Assembly: GCA_010119145.1 (NCBI GenBank)
Contig: JAACSU010000007.1
Location: forward strand, 639,869-703,868
Source: Candidatus Gracilibacteria bacterium
Lineage (GTDB): Bacteria > Patescibacteriota > Gracilibacteria > BD1-5 > UBA6164
Length of the DNA stretch: 64,000 nucleotides
Direction: 5' to 3'
In this document: positions 24,202 through 36,330 of the stretch, one piece after another
Layout: each line of letters starts with the position of its first letter
Numbering within the stretch: the stretch's first letter is position 1
Notes under the pieces: model-generated
Told to the model about the DNA's origin: nothing
Databases searched by the model: none
What the model saw: only the letters and a program-made list of their open reading frames with translations
Translations under genes and position numbers: made by a program

Positions 24202-24229
24202 TATATAATATAAGAAAATGCTTATATAT

Positions 24230-24257
24230 TTGATATATTAGTAGTTTGATATACAAT
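24230..24257 (+). promoter_or_regulatory. promoter for the RelA/SpoT-type HD gene
   Basis: TTGATA (24230-24235), 16-base spacer, TACAAT (24252-24257), 30 bases before the ATG. Confidence 0.5.
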
Positions 24258-24286
24258 ATGTATATCACTCATTTATAATACAGCTC

Positions 24287-25159
24287 ATGCAAGATAATTG
24301 AGAAATATACTGAATGAACTCATTATCAATCTATTGAGATGCCTTCTTAGATTTTTTAAGAGATTGTATACAGAATAATATTAGTTTTAAAAAGCTCCAA
24401 TCAGATGATGATTTGGAGTTTTATTTTTTTGAAAAAATTTTTCAAGTCTGTCAAAAAACTGAAGAAAACTTTCAATGACTTACAAGACTTACGGGTGAAT
24501 ATAGAGAATATCATAGTCATCTCTATGAAGTAGCGAAGCTTTATATTCTCTATGCTTGAAAATATGCAACAATTTCCTGATTAATAATAGCACTCAGACA
24601 TGATGATATAGAAGATTTACATAAAGATACTAAATCAATGAAGAAAGTGAATTTTTTAGATATTTTACGTGAGGACTGATATGAAGTTGCACTTTGAGTA
24701 AATTTTCTCACAAAACAAAAAGTTCCGCATATTGATGAATCAAGAAAAAAATCAAAAATAAATGATATAAAATCCGTAAGACTCGAGCAAAAATTTTCAA
24801 GAGATGAGATGTATTACAAAGATTTTTATGATATAAAAACACTAATTGAAAAATTAACCCAGCAATCAAATAAAAATTTGTGAGAAATGCTAAGTTCAGA
24901 ACAATTAACACAATTAGCCCGAGATATAGCTATTGTTAGAATTGTAGATCGAATTCATAATCTGAGAACTATGCCGGAATATAGATATGATAATGAAAAA
25001 AGACTGAGAAAATTAAAAAATACTGACGAGTTTTTACTGAGATTAGCTCAATCATTAAATATTCCAGAATTATACTGAGATCTCGTTTGAGTCCTTATAA
25101 AAGGATATGAGACATATTATAGAGTAAAAAATAATGCAAATTCTCAATTTTTGCTATAA
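24287..25159 (+). CDS. stand-alone RelA/SpoT-type HD domain protein (possible alarmone hydrolase)
   Basis: 290 residues. The pattern of (p)ppGpp hydrolase HD domains is visible: GEYREYHSHLYEVAKL (first His), ALRHDDIED (HD plus the ED pair) and IVRIVDRIHNLRTM (last Asp), as in RSH DRLHNxRTL. The synthetase, TGS and ACT domains of long RelA/SpoT proteins are missing; the protein is one domain with a larger helical insert between the motifs. It resembles small alarmone hydrolases such as MESH1, or an HD domain used on another nucleotide. It precedes cutA by 27 bases on the same strand. Confidence 0.8.
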
Positions 25160-25186
25160 TTAGATTAATAGAATTAAAAAAAAGTA

Positions 25187-25495
25187 ATGCTTCTTATAAA
25201 AACTACATATCCAAACACCCCAAGAGAATGTAAAAAATTTATTCAGTGAATAATTGGTGGAAGACTTGCTTGATGCGTCAATAGAATCAATAACGTTAAG
25301 TCTTTCTATATGTGGGAGGGAAAAATCACAAGTTCTAGTGAATTAATCTTACTCATAAAAACACTTCCAGAAAAAAAAGAAAAACTACTCAGTTATATCA
25401 AAAAAAATCATCCCTATGATACTCCAGAAATTTCCATACTAGAGATGGAAAGCGACGAGAAATACAATGAATGGATGAACAGTATTATTAATTAA
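25187..25495 (+). CDS. cutA: CutA1 family protein
   Basis: 102 residues, the size of CutA1, a small trimeric ferredoxin-like fold linked to divalent-metal tolerance. Typical features: IIGGRLAGCVNRINNVKSFYMWEGKI across the start (conserved Cys and the W-x-G-K-I turn) and the HPYDTPEI motif. It starts 27 bases after the HD gene and shares its terminator with the convergent iron permease, so both metal-related genes end at one hairpin. Confidence 0.93.
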
Positions 25496-25503
25496 TTAAT
25501 AAA

Positions 25504-25528
25504 ATGAGAGATATTATCTCTCTTTTTT
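25504..25528. terminator. bidirectional terminator, cutA and FTR1 gene
   Basis: GAGAGAT-att-ATCTCTC hairpin with T-tract on the cutA side; it overlaps the FTR1 stop. Confidence 0.75.
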
Positions 25529-26314
25529 ATTTTTAAAAAATAAGGTAAATACTATTCACATATAACTTATATATGCTAAGAAAGACAGAAGTGATGGATT
25601 AGCATCATAATGAATAGCTGCTTTAAGAATACTACCTAGTCATTGCTTTTCAGAAAGAATTCCAGAAATGTCATACAAAGGATTTATAAAATTTGGTAAT
25701 ACTCATGCTTGCTGAAACTCTATAATCCCGTGTGACAAAAGACCTCAAGCAATAAATATAAAAAATATATTAGTGAAAACGAGTAATTTTTGAATCTCTA
25801 CTTTCTTTAAGCTTATATACAAAATGACGGAAATAATTAAAGCTCAAATAATTCCTAAAATCGCTAATACTATATCTCATTTTTCTGAACTAAAACTCAA
25901 TGCATTGAGAAAAATCACTGTTTCAACTCATTCTCTTAGGACACTCAAGGCTACTAATAAAGAGAGATACCATAACTGATCACTCTGCTTGAATTGATCT
26001 GAGATTTTTTTTACATTTGTTCAAATATTATGAAAATGATGTTGAGTCCATATTACAAAACGAGTAATAAATAAACTTCAAAGTATCATGAGTACTCATT
26101 CATAAATTTTTTCAGAGTTTCATTCAAAAGCTCAAAACAGATATTGAAATGAAAATGCAAAAATAACACTTCATAAAATTCAAGCTGCAATTCAAACACC
26201 TATATATCTTTTTCTTTTAAAAGAAACTCAAAATACTTGTAACAGTGAAAATATAAGTCCTACAATGATGGAAGCTTCTAATGTTTCACGAAAGGTAACT
26301 AAAAATATTGCCAA
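25514..26314 (-). CDS. FTR1/EfeU-type iron permease
   Basis: 266 residues from a TTG start. The two REXXE iron-binding motifs are present: FRETLEASIIVG in the first helix and LREGVETVIFL in the fourth. Seven hydrophobic helices fit the family. There is no ATG before the first motif: the frame opens at a stop near 26377 and offers only TTG (26314), CTG or ATT. TTG at 26314 gives the usual ten residues ahead of the first motif (LAIFLVTFRE). It imports ferric or ferrous iron across the membrane. No EfeO or EfeB partner is nearby. Confidence 0.85.
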
Positions 26315-26399
26315 AATAATTCATATAATCCAATAATATATCGACAGGATAGTAAATATAAAAAGTATGTCAATTTTTTATTACCTATAGCTAATCTTA

Positions 26400-29300
26400 T
26401 TAATCTAAGACTTCATATAATGCCTTGTAACTCATTTGCATATATGGAGTAAGAGTCTTTTTTACTTCATCAAAATTATTAACATCAGTTTCTGATTGTA
26501 TTACAACATTTTTATAAGGAAGTAGATATTCATATTTATTTTCTGTAACCATATTTTTTGAAATTACCCTTGAAATAGATTCCAAACAGCTCTCTACTTT
26601 TTGAGTCCTCATTTCTACTGACCCATAATTTACTCCCGCAAGTTCAATATAGGATTTTAGGTTTTTATTATCTTTAAATACATCATTGGCTAGCTTCAAG
26701 CAAACGCTATCGCTGCTTATGAGTTCAACTTTAGGATGTGTAAGGAAAGCAAGGAGATGTTCATATCTTTGAGTTAATCTTTTTTCAGGATCTTGATCTA
26801 TGGTCGCTGCATTGAGATCTAATAAAATATATCTCAGTCAGAGTTTTCTAAATCGTTCATGGCTCACATCTAAGTTTTCATCATATATATACTCATCAAA
26901 AGCAGTGAGAAGAGAATCTTCCATTATTCTTGAACTATTTTCCGTTATAAAATATTTTAAGAATGTCCCAACTCTATATATAACCTGTGTGTTTCTTTGT
27001 TCTTGTTTGGGGTAAAGAATAGTTACATACATCTCTTGAAGAAGGCTCTCTATGTCTTCATTGAGTCCTCATTCAATGTTGTAACGAGTTAATTGTTGTA
27101 AAACCTGAAATAGTCTTTCAATGTCCTTTATATCACGAACCATTTCAACTACGTCGATGTTATTTGGATCGTCATCAATAATTTCTAGTAATTTATTTCT
27201 ACTTGAAACAAAAAAATCATTTTGTTCACCTTTTCCTAAATTAAGATTATACAAAATATTAAAATAATCTGGATGAAACTCAAAGACTGCAGCTTCTTCA
27301 GTTTGAAGTCATATTTTATAATCTGAATATCACGCAGTTTTTAGGTTAGTAATTCAGTGAGGTATTGCTGAAGATAATAAATATACAGCAATGATTCAAG
27401 CCACTATGTAGCTCAGTGATCATGAATATTTTTTGATACCTTGATTTTGAGATTCTAGGGAGTGCTCAAAAGTATTCACTAAAAGTAAAATGAGCACTAT
27501 AAATACAAAATACATTACTATTCCGTACCAAACAATTCAAAATGCGGAAACAGCCCAAAGTAATAAATAAATACTTAAAAAACTTAAGACTGAAAGAATA
27601 TTGTTATTATGATTATTTTTTTCCAATGTATAGTATAAATACATTAGTGGAAATACATAAAATAAAACAATGAGTATATATCATCCAGGAAGTCAGAAAT
27701 TTGAGAATGCTTGTGTAATAACTGCAGATACAGAACTAGGAATATAATACACAAATACCAATGCAATTATACCAGCGAAAATATACATATACTGAATCCT
27801 TTTGAAAACCAAGAATAAAAATAATATGGGAAGAAGTGCGAAAAATATAAAACTAATATCTGTAAATTCTCATTTTTGATTAAGTTGAAAACTTAAATTA
27901 AATGGAAGCTTTAGATAATTATTTATACCTTCTTCATACCCAAAATAGCGTCCAAAATCTTCATTATTTGTAGTTCATTCATTATTCATCCTGGCATCTC
28001 CATTAGACTGTATCTGAGCAAGTTCATTAGGTGTATAAAGATTTGAATAATCTGCTAAAAAATCCTGAGAGTATCATCAAAGTATATATCAAATACTTAC
28101 AGGTAAATCCGCTTCCCTTTCAGAGATATTTTTAATAAACCAAGGACTGAGTATGAGAAAAAAACCTAGGATAAGAAAACCTATCTCAATAGTTATTTTA
28201 ATATAATCACTGAGAATATTTTTATTTTTCAGATACGAATATCAAAATATCACTCATGCAAGAACTAAGAATATCAAGGAAATAATAATTCGAGTTTGGG
28301 AGCTAACATCTATTGCAACATTCATTATCTTCCAGAGATTTCAGAATGTAAAAATACTGAGAAACAACAAGAAATAAACAAAAAAACCAGAAAGCTGAAA
28401 TCTTTTATAAAATATCATTCAAAAACCAGCTAATAGAACAAGAAGTGAAGTGACTTTTATAGTAAAAATAAATCAAATAAGTATTCAGATAATAAATAAA
28501 TATATGTATCTCGTTTTACTTCTCGTTATATGAGCTTCTGAAATATAAGAATATAAAAGTGTAAATGGAATGATAGAAAATGTAAGTAAACCATAATCTA
28601 ACTTCATATCTTTTGCGAGTTGAAATACACTCATAGGAAGCATAAGAAGGACTATGATTCCGAGTAATGGAAGAGAAAAATATTTTTTATGCTCTCAAAT
28701 GATATACTTCAATGCAACATACGCGATAACTACAACAGTTACTCACGAGAAAGAATTGAGTAGAAACGCATAGGTTTGACTTCCAAATAAAAATCAGATT
28801 CCACTAAAGAGCTCCCAGCCATACATTTTCCCAAGTGGGAGTAACTCTCAAGCTTGAGAAAGAAGTTTTGGATAGTTCATATATACTCCTAAATCATCCC
28901 AACCAATTGGAAATGGTCTGTATACATTTATAAAATTGATTCAGAGAAAAAAACTGATTATTCAAACTTGCACTTCATTAATTATTCTCTCAACACTTAA
29001 AGAACCATCTATTTTATTTCAAATGGTAACTCGAGATAATTTTGATAGCTCAGGGATACATTCTTTATATCAGATACCAGCACAAATTAAAATCCAAATA
29101 GCAATCGCTAGGCCTAAATACAATCACGTTGCTGCAATAATAAATACTCATAGCATAAATATAACAAATCATATTCCAAAGGACATCAGAAATACTATCA
29201 ATGAATCAAATTTAGAAACATCTAATATTTTTTTTATGACACTGAGTCACAAAGTATAAATCAAAAACCAAAATAATGAGAGTATGAGTAATAATCCAGT

Positions 29301-29603
29301 AAGTTTGAGGAACAGAAACACTCAAAGTCCTATACTAAGACCCGTAAGTCAAAAATACAAAAGACAGAGTAAAAATAACTGAGAGAAAAATATTCAAACA
29401 ATTTTATAAATGGTAAATCAACTTTGCTGTTCAATAAATCATATTTCAAATAGTTTATAAGACCCATATAAAACAGCAACAAGAAGTATATAGAGTCAGA
29501 AAAAATCTTTAGATTCTCAATGAAATGGAAATACTATATAATAAAGATAAAAACTTACACAGGCTGTCAGAATCAAAAATACAAAACGTGAAATATAATG
29601 CAT
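26400..29603 (-). CDS. large multi-spanning GT-C type membrane glycosyltransferase
   Basis: 1067 residues. About the first 840 residues hold many hydrophobic helices, with the first beginning HYISRFVFLILTACVSFYLYY. The loop PIGWDDLGVYMNYPKLL carries an acidic D-D-x-x-x-Y motif after a membrane helix, as in lipid-phosphate-sugar dependent GT-C enzymes (PMT, ArnT, STT3). The last 230 residues are soluble and helical. It probably moves a sugar from a lipid carrier to a protein or glycan on the outer side. It stands alone, just before the polysaccharide locus and divergent from malic enzyme. The exact family could not be fixed by eye. Confidence 0.75.
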
Positions 29604-29625
29604 GAATACATATTATAAAGTAGAG

Positions 29626-29640
29626 CTATTGTGACAATAG
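29626..29640. promoter_or_regulatory. 15-base perfect inverted repeat, candidate operator
   Basis: CTATTGT-g-ACAATAG between the divergent GT-C and malic-enzyme genes, 23 bases upstream of the GT-C start. No T-run follows, so it is not a terminator. Confidence 0.4.
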
Positions 29641-29752
29641 TATGATTTTTGTATAGATTGTAAAAGTTTTATATGTCGAGAGTCTTTACATTTCTCTATC
29701 TTTTCATACATTATATTTTCATGAAAAAATAATTCTTAAAATATTGTACTGT

Positions 29753-30916
29753 ATGTCAGACTATTCACAAAAATCACTTGAGCTCCATAAAAAGCTGCGA
29801 TGAAAAATTTGAACCTATTTAAAAGCAGAAATTAATACGAAAGATGATCTCTCAACAGTATACTCTCCTGGAGTAGCAGAGCCATGTCTTCAAATTGCAA
29901 AAAATAAGGACAGCGTGTATGACTATACTATGAAAGGAAATACAGTGGCCGTTATTTCTGATGGTTCAGCAGTTCTAGGTCTTTGAAATATAGGCCCAGA
30001 AGCAGCCCTTCCTGTTATGGAATGAAAATGTGCACTCTTTAAAAATTTTGCTGGTTTAAATGCATTTCCTATCGTTCTAGATACACAAGACACAGAAGAA
30101 ATTATAAAAACTATAAAAAACATAGCCCCAGTTTTTGGAGGTATCAATTTAGAAGATATTTCTGCTCCGAGATGTTTTGAAATAGAAGAAAGACTGAAGG
30201 CTGAACTTGATATCCCAGTTTTTCATGATGATCAACATGGAACTGCAATTGTGTGTCTCGCGTGACTTATAAATGCACTTGAAATAGTTTGAAAGAAAAA
30301 AGAAGACATAAAAGTAGTTATAAACTGAGTATGAGCTGCTTGAGTTGCAATTACAAAACTTCTTCTTAAGTATTGAGTAAAAAATATAGTGGTAGTTGAT
30401 AGCAGTTGAACTATTTATAAAGGGAGAGAGTGACTTAATCCAGTGAAAGAAATGCTCACTGATTTGACTAATACCATGTGTATTCTCAATCCGGATGGAG
30501 AATGATGTATAAAATGATGACTCGAAAGCGCTGTTATATGAACTGATGTATTTATATGAGTTTCTGTTCCTTGAGTTCTCACAAAAGAAATGGTTCAAAC
30601 TATGAATTCAGATGCTATTATTTTTGCTATGGCTAATCCTATTCCAGAAATTATGCCTGAAGATGCGTATGAAGCATGAGCAAAAATAGTTGCTACCGGA
30701 AGAAGTGACTACCCAAATCAAATAAATAATGTATTAGTTTTTCCTGGAATATTTAAATGAGCACTAGAAAAAAGAGTTAATAATATTACAGATGAAATGA
30801 AAATTTCAGCAGCGAAGGCACTTGCAAGCGCTGTAGAAAATCCAAGTCCTGAAAAAATAATACCATGACCATTTGAAAAATGAATTGCAGATTTAATAGC
30901 TGCTTCAATTAAATAA
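29753..30916 (+). CDS. NAD(P)-dependent malic enzyme
   Basis: 387 residues, the size of the short bacterial malic enzymes. Typical motifs are [35 protein letters not shown] (split here into two runs), [25 protein letters not shown] and the nucleotide-binding NGVGAAGVAI. It converts malate to pyruvate with release of CO2 and reduction of NAD(P). It is the only central-metabolism enzyme in the window and suggests that the cell can use or make a C4 acid. It is monocistronic with a terminator. Confidence 0.93.
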
Positions 30917-30925
30917 TTTTAATAT

Positions 30926-30960
30926 AAAAATATCTTCCAAATTTGGAAGATATTTTTTTT
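30926..30960 (+). terminator. malic enzyme terminator
   Basis: AAAAATATCTTCCAAA-TTTGGAAGATATTTTTTTT, long perfect stem and T-run. Confidence 0.9.
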
Positions 30961-31000
30961 GAGTATACTGAACTGTAATATTTAAATACTTGTATCATTC

Positions 31001-32521
31001 ATGATTGACCAACATTGATCACTCGCTGAGAAATTCATAAAAAAATGAGTGTGGCTCTATATTTTTAGTTTTATTATAGCTCCGATGGGCTATATTATAA
31101 AAATAATAGTTTCTTGAGAACTCAGTGTAAGTGAACTATGAATACTCTATGGAATTATTAGTCTCATCACTATGATTTCTGCATATAATGATTTTTGAAT
31201 GACGGAAAGCATCAACCATTTTGTTCCAAAATTTGTTACTGAAAAACGATTTGATAAAGTAAAAAGTATTTTGTTATATGCCTTGATTGCTCAGATGAGT
31301 ACAGGAATATCAATTGCTTTATTTTTCTATTTTTGAGCTGATTATATATCAGAACATTATTTTAAATCTATTGCTGCAGCTTGATCACTCAAAGTATTTG
31401 CATTTTATTTTCTTGGAATAAATGTCTTACAAATTTTGACAGTTTTTCTACAATCTATCCAAAATACTTTTCTTCAAAAATCAATCGAGCTGATTAGAAT
31501 GATTTGTACACTCCTTCTTACTGTATGAGTATTTATGATGGATTACGGTTCACTCGTAAATTATAGTTATACATGGGTATTAGGGATATATATTTGAATT
31601 ATATTTGCAGTAACATTATTTTATTTTAAATATTTCAAACTATATTTTCAAAATGAGAGAATACTCTGGGATAAAGATTTATTCATAACTATTTTTAAAT
31701 ATTGAGGATTAGTATTTTTATGAAGTCAGGCTTGAGTTATACTCAGTCAAATAGATATGCAAATGATAATTTTCATGCTTGGAACGACTGACGCTTGATA
31801 TTATACCAACTACCTCTCCATAATATCAATTCCATTTATGATTATAGGTCCAATTTTTGGATTGTTATTCCCTGTTTTCTCAGAGTTACATAGTAAGTGA
31901 GAAAATGATAAAATCACACTCGTAAAAAGTATATTTACAAACAATTTTTTAATTATTGGACTAGCATTTAATATATTTTTATTTACTTTCTCTCTTCCAA
32001 TAGCGTATGTCCTATTTTGAATAAAGTATTTAACTTCTGGAGTTATACTACAATATTCTGTCCTATTTCTTGTTTTTAATTTTTTACTACAAATTAATTT
32101 TAGTATTCTTGCTTGAGTGTGAAAAGTTAAAGAAAGACTTAAAATTGTTCTCGCTGCTGTATGAATAAATTTTGTCACTAACATTATATTCATATATTTA
32201 TTTTGAGTGATTTGAGCCGCAATAGCTACCTGAATTGGTTGGATATACATGTGGGGAGCAACTGAATATTTTACGAGAGACGATTATCCTCTTAAGTTAG
32301 ATAAAATAAATATAATAAAAAATGTATTATTTTTATGAGTATTATCTTTTATAATACTTTATATATTTTGAAATTTTACATATTTTACTTTCAATATATC
32401 TAGGATATTTTGATTTTTTATATTACTATGAACTTCACTTATTTATTTTTGTATATTTTTTATAATAAACTATAGTATGTTTCAGAATTTTTATAGCGAA
32501 ATAAAAAAACTACGGAAATAA
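31001..32521 (+). CDS. polysaccharide flippase (Wzx/MATE-like)
   Basis: 506 residues with about 12-14 hydrophobic helices starting WLYIFSFIIAPMGYIIKIIV. The N-terminal stretch with SELGILYGIISLITMISAYNDFGMTESI matches the Wzx/oligosaccharide flippase family (GxxxYG...NDFGL). It should move lipid-linked sugar repeat units across the membrane. It opens the surface-polysaccharide operon and ends one base before wecB. Confidence 0.88.
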
Positions 32522-32522
32522 T

Positions 32523-33566
32523 ATGAAAAAAATACTTACAATAGTCGGAACTAGGCCAGAACTCATACGAATGAGTGAAATTATTAAATTGCTGGATAAA
32601 CATACTCAACATATTTTTGTTCACACCTGACAAAACTTTACGAAAGAGTTACATGATAATTTTTTTACTGATTTAAATATTCGTCTTCCAGATTACCAAT
32701 TTAATCAAATCTGAAAAAATGGTTTAGCATTTATAGGTCAAATGTATCTTGATGTAGAAAAAGTCATCATTAAGGAAAAACCAGATGCTATTTTAATACT
32801 TTGAGATACTCACTCTGCACTTTCTGCCTATGTAGGAAAAATGTACTGAGTGCCTATTTTTCATATGGAGGCAGGAAATAGATGTTTTGATGAAACAGTT
32901 CCAGAAGAAAATAACCGTAAAATTATTGATTCTCTCTCAACTTATTTATTGCCTTATACCCAGAGAAGTCGTGAAAATCTCCTCTTAGAATGATATCATC
33001 CAAGTAAAATTATAGTGACTTGAAATCCAATTTCTGAGGTTATATCAAAATATACTATTATAGAAAATATATCTAAAGAGAAATATGTATTGGTAACACT
33101 CCATAGACATGAAAATCTGATTGATAAAAATAAATTAGAAGAAATATTTTCAGCATTAAGAAAAATTTCAGAAAAACAAAAAGTTGTTCTCTCGCTGCAT
33201 CCGAAATTAAAAAATATGCTTGAAAAATATGATATTAAGTTGTGAGATTACATAGAATGACATCTTCCATTTACTTTTTCAGAATTTATAAGCCTAGAGA
33301 AATTTGCTACTTGTGTTTTATCTGATAGTGGAACGGTGCCGGAAGAATGCTCTATATTTAAAACTCCTTGTATATTACTCAGAACTTCGACAGAACGACC
33401 AGAGCTCTTAGAAAATAATTCTATGGTACTTAGTGGCACTAGATATGAAGAGATTGTTCAAGCATTCGAAGTTGCAATCAATACAAGCATATGAGAGATT
33501 CCATCTGATTATAAGGACTTGAATGTTTCTGAAAAAATTTTAAAAAATATATTACGTCATATTTAA
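32523..33566 (+). CDS. wecB: UDP-N-acetylglucosamine 2-epimerase
   Basis: 347 residues. Family landmarks: IVGTRPELIRMSEII at the start, HTGQNF, ILILGDTHSALSA, FHMEAGNRCFDETVPEENNRKI, VTLHRHEN, and LSDSGTVPEECSIF. It interconverts UDP-GlcNAc and UDP-ManNAc, or, beside a CapE-like dehydratase, serves in making UDP-FucNAc or a similar sugar. It starts two bases after the flippase stop. Confidence 0.93.
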
Positions 33567-33576
33567 CATACATATT

Positions 33577-34572
33577 ATGCATCTAGATTTCAATAATAAA
33601 AGAATTCTCATAACTGGTGGGACAGGTTCATGGGGTAATGAACTCACAAAACAACTTCTTGAAAAGTATAATCCTAAACAAATAATAATTTATTCAAGAT
33701 GAGAGCTAGCTCAAGTTATGATGTCTCGAAAATTTTCTGACTATAAAAATATAAAATATGCAATTGGTGATGTAAGAGATCTTACCAGACTAATGGAATG
33801 TATGAAAAATGTAGATTATGTATTTCATCTTGCTGCTTTAAAACACGTACCTGTTTGTGAAGATTACCCAGAAGAAAGTGTGAAAACAAATGTTACAGGA
33901 ACTGAAAATGTAGTGAAAGCAGCTAAACTCAATAATGTTTCAGTTGTAATAGATGTATCGACAGACAAAGCATGTAATCCAATAAATGTTTATGGGAGTT
34001 GCAAGTCTCTTTGAGAAAAACTTATGATTCAAGCCAACGATGAACATTCTACTACTAAGTTTGTTTGTATAAGAGCATGAAATGTAATGTGAACTAATGG
34101 CTCAATTATCCCATTTTTTAAGGATTTACTTAAAAATACAGATAAAAAACTACCAATTACTGATATCTGAATGACCCGATATTTTATGACTTTAGAACAA
34201 GCAATTTGACTTGTTTTTAAAGCAACAGAACAATGTTTTTGATGAGAGATATTTGTAACTAAAATGCCTGCTTGTAATATTCTTGATATTGCTCAAGTGC
34301 TGGCTGATTATTATAAAAAAGAATTAGATTATGAGGTTATATGAATTCGACCTTGAGAAAAACTTCACGAAGAACTTGTATCTGAGTATGAATCAATAAA
34401 CACAGTAGAGAGTGATAATTTTAGAATTATTCTTCCTATGACTCATAGTTTGGAAAAGCAGTATGACAAATATCCTAAGATGGTTGAACACAAATACACT
34501 TCCAATGATGAACTTATGAATAAAATCGAAATAAAACAGATGCTTCAAGACTGATGATTTCTGAGTAATTAA
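33577..34572 (+). CDS. UDP-sugar 4,6-dehydratase of the CapD/CapE/PseB group
   Basis: 331 residues. The extended-SDR nucleotide motif ITGGTGSWGNEL (near residue 12), YSRGELAQVMMSRKF, GDVRDLTRLM, FHLAALKHVP, and the catalytic STDKA with YGSCK (Y-x-x-x-K) fit inverting or retaining UDP-GlcNAc 4,6-dehydratases. It prepares deoxyamino sugars for surface polysaccharide. Its place right after the 2-epimerase recalls the CapE-CapF-CapG order for UDP-L-FucNAc, but the CapF-like reductase is not certain here. Confidence 0.9.
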
Positions 34573-34596
34573 AGAGCTTTAAAGCTCTTTAATTAC
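34567..34596. terminator. bidirectional terminator after the dehydratase gene
   Basis: TAATTAAAGAGCTTTAAAGCTCTTTAATTA is a perfect palindrome. It also ends the opposite-strand gene. Confidence 0.85.
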
Positions 34597-35426
34597 TATA
34601 TTCTATCTTTCATTATTTCAGGACCATATCAATTATCACAAAACATAGGATGAGAGAGTATGATTGATAAGCCTGCTCAACCAGGATTATCTTGACTCAT
34701 ATATTGCTCAACTTGAGATAATGGTATTTCTGATACATTCTTGAAATTTAATTGCTCTGAAATTCAAGGTTCTAAAACAGCAAGATAAACAAGGTTTTGA
34801 AATCCTCTTTTTTGAAATTTTTGAACTCACATAAATTGTAATGTATCGGGCGTAATATCTATTCCTCACTTAGAACTGAGTCGAGAAGCTGTATAAAATG
34901 CAGGGTCTATTTTCCCTTCTTCAGTTATTCAATCTTTAGTATTCATACACCCTCAGATTATATCAATTTGTCCAGCTGCTTCTTGAGAATTGTCAGGTCT
35001 TTTATACAAATAAAATGATTCTTTTTCAGGATCATAAAATATACCTCAAGCTGATAAAACTTCATATTTATAAGATTGTAAATTAAGACTTTTAATTCCA
35101 TTTTTATTACCAGATCTCAAATTGTTAAATGCATGATAGGTCTCATATTTCCCTATCTGAGCTTCTAATATGTTAACTATTCAATTTTTAACTTCAATTT
35201 TAGGATTTATAATAATATTTCCATTCGTTGTCTGAATAAAATCTTCATATCCATCAACTCACCTATTAGTTCCTGCTCGTTTCACTTTTCATTGTTCCGA
35301 GAGGATTTTATTTACATCATCATTAAAAGCATCACGTATTCATAAAAGCTTTGGATTAATATCAAAGTTAATTTCTTTTATTCATACCTGTGTTATTTGC
35401 TGCCAATCTCTCTCTAAAGTTTTCAT
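34596..35426 (-). CDS. unknown protein, possible degenerate Nudix fold
   Basis: 276 residues, not recognised with confidence. Residues about 130-200 look like a Nudix beta-grasp: GGIFYDPEKESFYLYKRPD, then GQIDIIGGCMN where a Nudix PGG turn would lie, and later NLVYLAVLE. The Nudix box REXXEEXGU itself is missing, so catalysis by that route is unlikely. It is on the opposite strand inside the polysaccharide locus and interrupts it with its own unit. It might act on a nucleotide sugar, but that is inference only. Confidence 0.65.
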
Positions 35427-35567
35427 ATTTAATATGATTAAGCATTTTTAATATATTATAGATTATAATATATTGATAGCAAGAGCAAACAAGTGCTATT
35501 AAAAATATTAACTGTGAATTATAGTCATTTTTGTTATACTTTTTATAATTACTTGTTTCATATATTT

Positions 35568-36329
35568 ATGACTGACACTAATATAATTCTTATAACATGA
35601 GGTACTTGAAGACTTGGAAAAGCATTTAAAAAAATATTGCCTCAAGCACTGTTTCCTAGTAGAAAAGAGATGGATATTTTAGACAGTAAAGATATTGAAC
35701 AATATATAGTTACATTTAAACCAGATACAATTATTCATCTTGCAGCTCTTGCATCCATTCCAAAATGTGAAGAGAATAAAGATCTTGCATGGAACACAAA
35801 TGTCCTTGCAGCGAGAAATTTAGTTGAAATATCAAAAAAACATTGAGTTAAGAAATTTATTTATCTACAATCTGCATGTATTTTTAGCTGAGAGGAAGAC
35901 TTTATGTATGACGAGGATAGTATTCCTGCTCCGAAACATTATTATGGTCTCACAAAACTTATAGCAGAAGAAATAATTAAATCTTATAATTCAGATATTT
36001 TTCAAACTATTATAGCTAGAACAAATTTTACAACAATGCCTTGGGAATATCCTAAAGCCTTCACAGATCGTTTCGGAACATATTTATTTGCACAGTGAGT
36101 TGCAAAAGGAATATTGGAAATAATAGAGACTAAAACAAATTTACCAATAATTCATATTTGTTGAGATAGAGAAATATCTATGTTTGAATACGCAAAGCTA
36201 GGAGGAAGTATAGTTGAACCTATGACATTGGATGATTACAATTGACCTGCACTTACTAAAAGAATGTCACTTACAACTAAATATTGGCACACATATAAAA
36301 TAGAGGATAGTAATTTTAACGATAACTAA
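35568..36329 (+). CDS. RmlD-like sugar-nucleotide reductase (extended SDR)
   Basis: 253 residues. ITGGTGRLGKAF (NAD(P)-binding), FKPDTIIHLAALASIPKCE, NTNVLAARNLVEIS, LQSACIFSGE and the catalytic YYGLTK (Y-x-x-x-K) are as in dTDP-4-dehydrorhamnose reductase and related enzymes. The C-terminal substrate part is short. It should finish a deoxy-sugar nucleotide for the surface glycan. It starts the second stretch of the polysaccharide locus and abuts a methyltransferase. Confidence 0.88.
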
Positions 36330-36330
36330 A

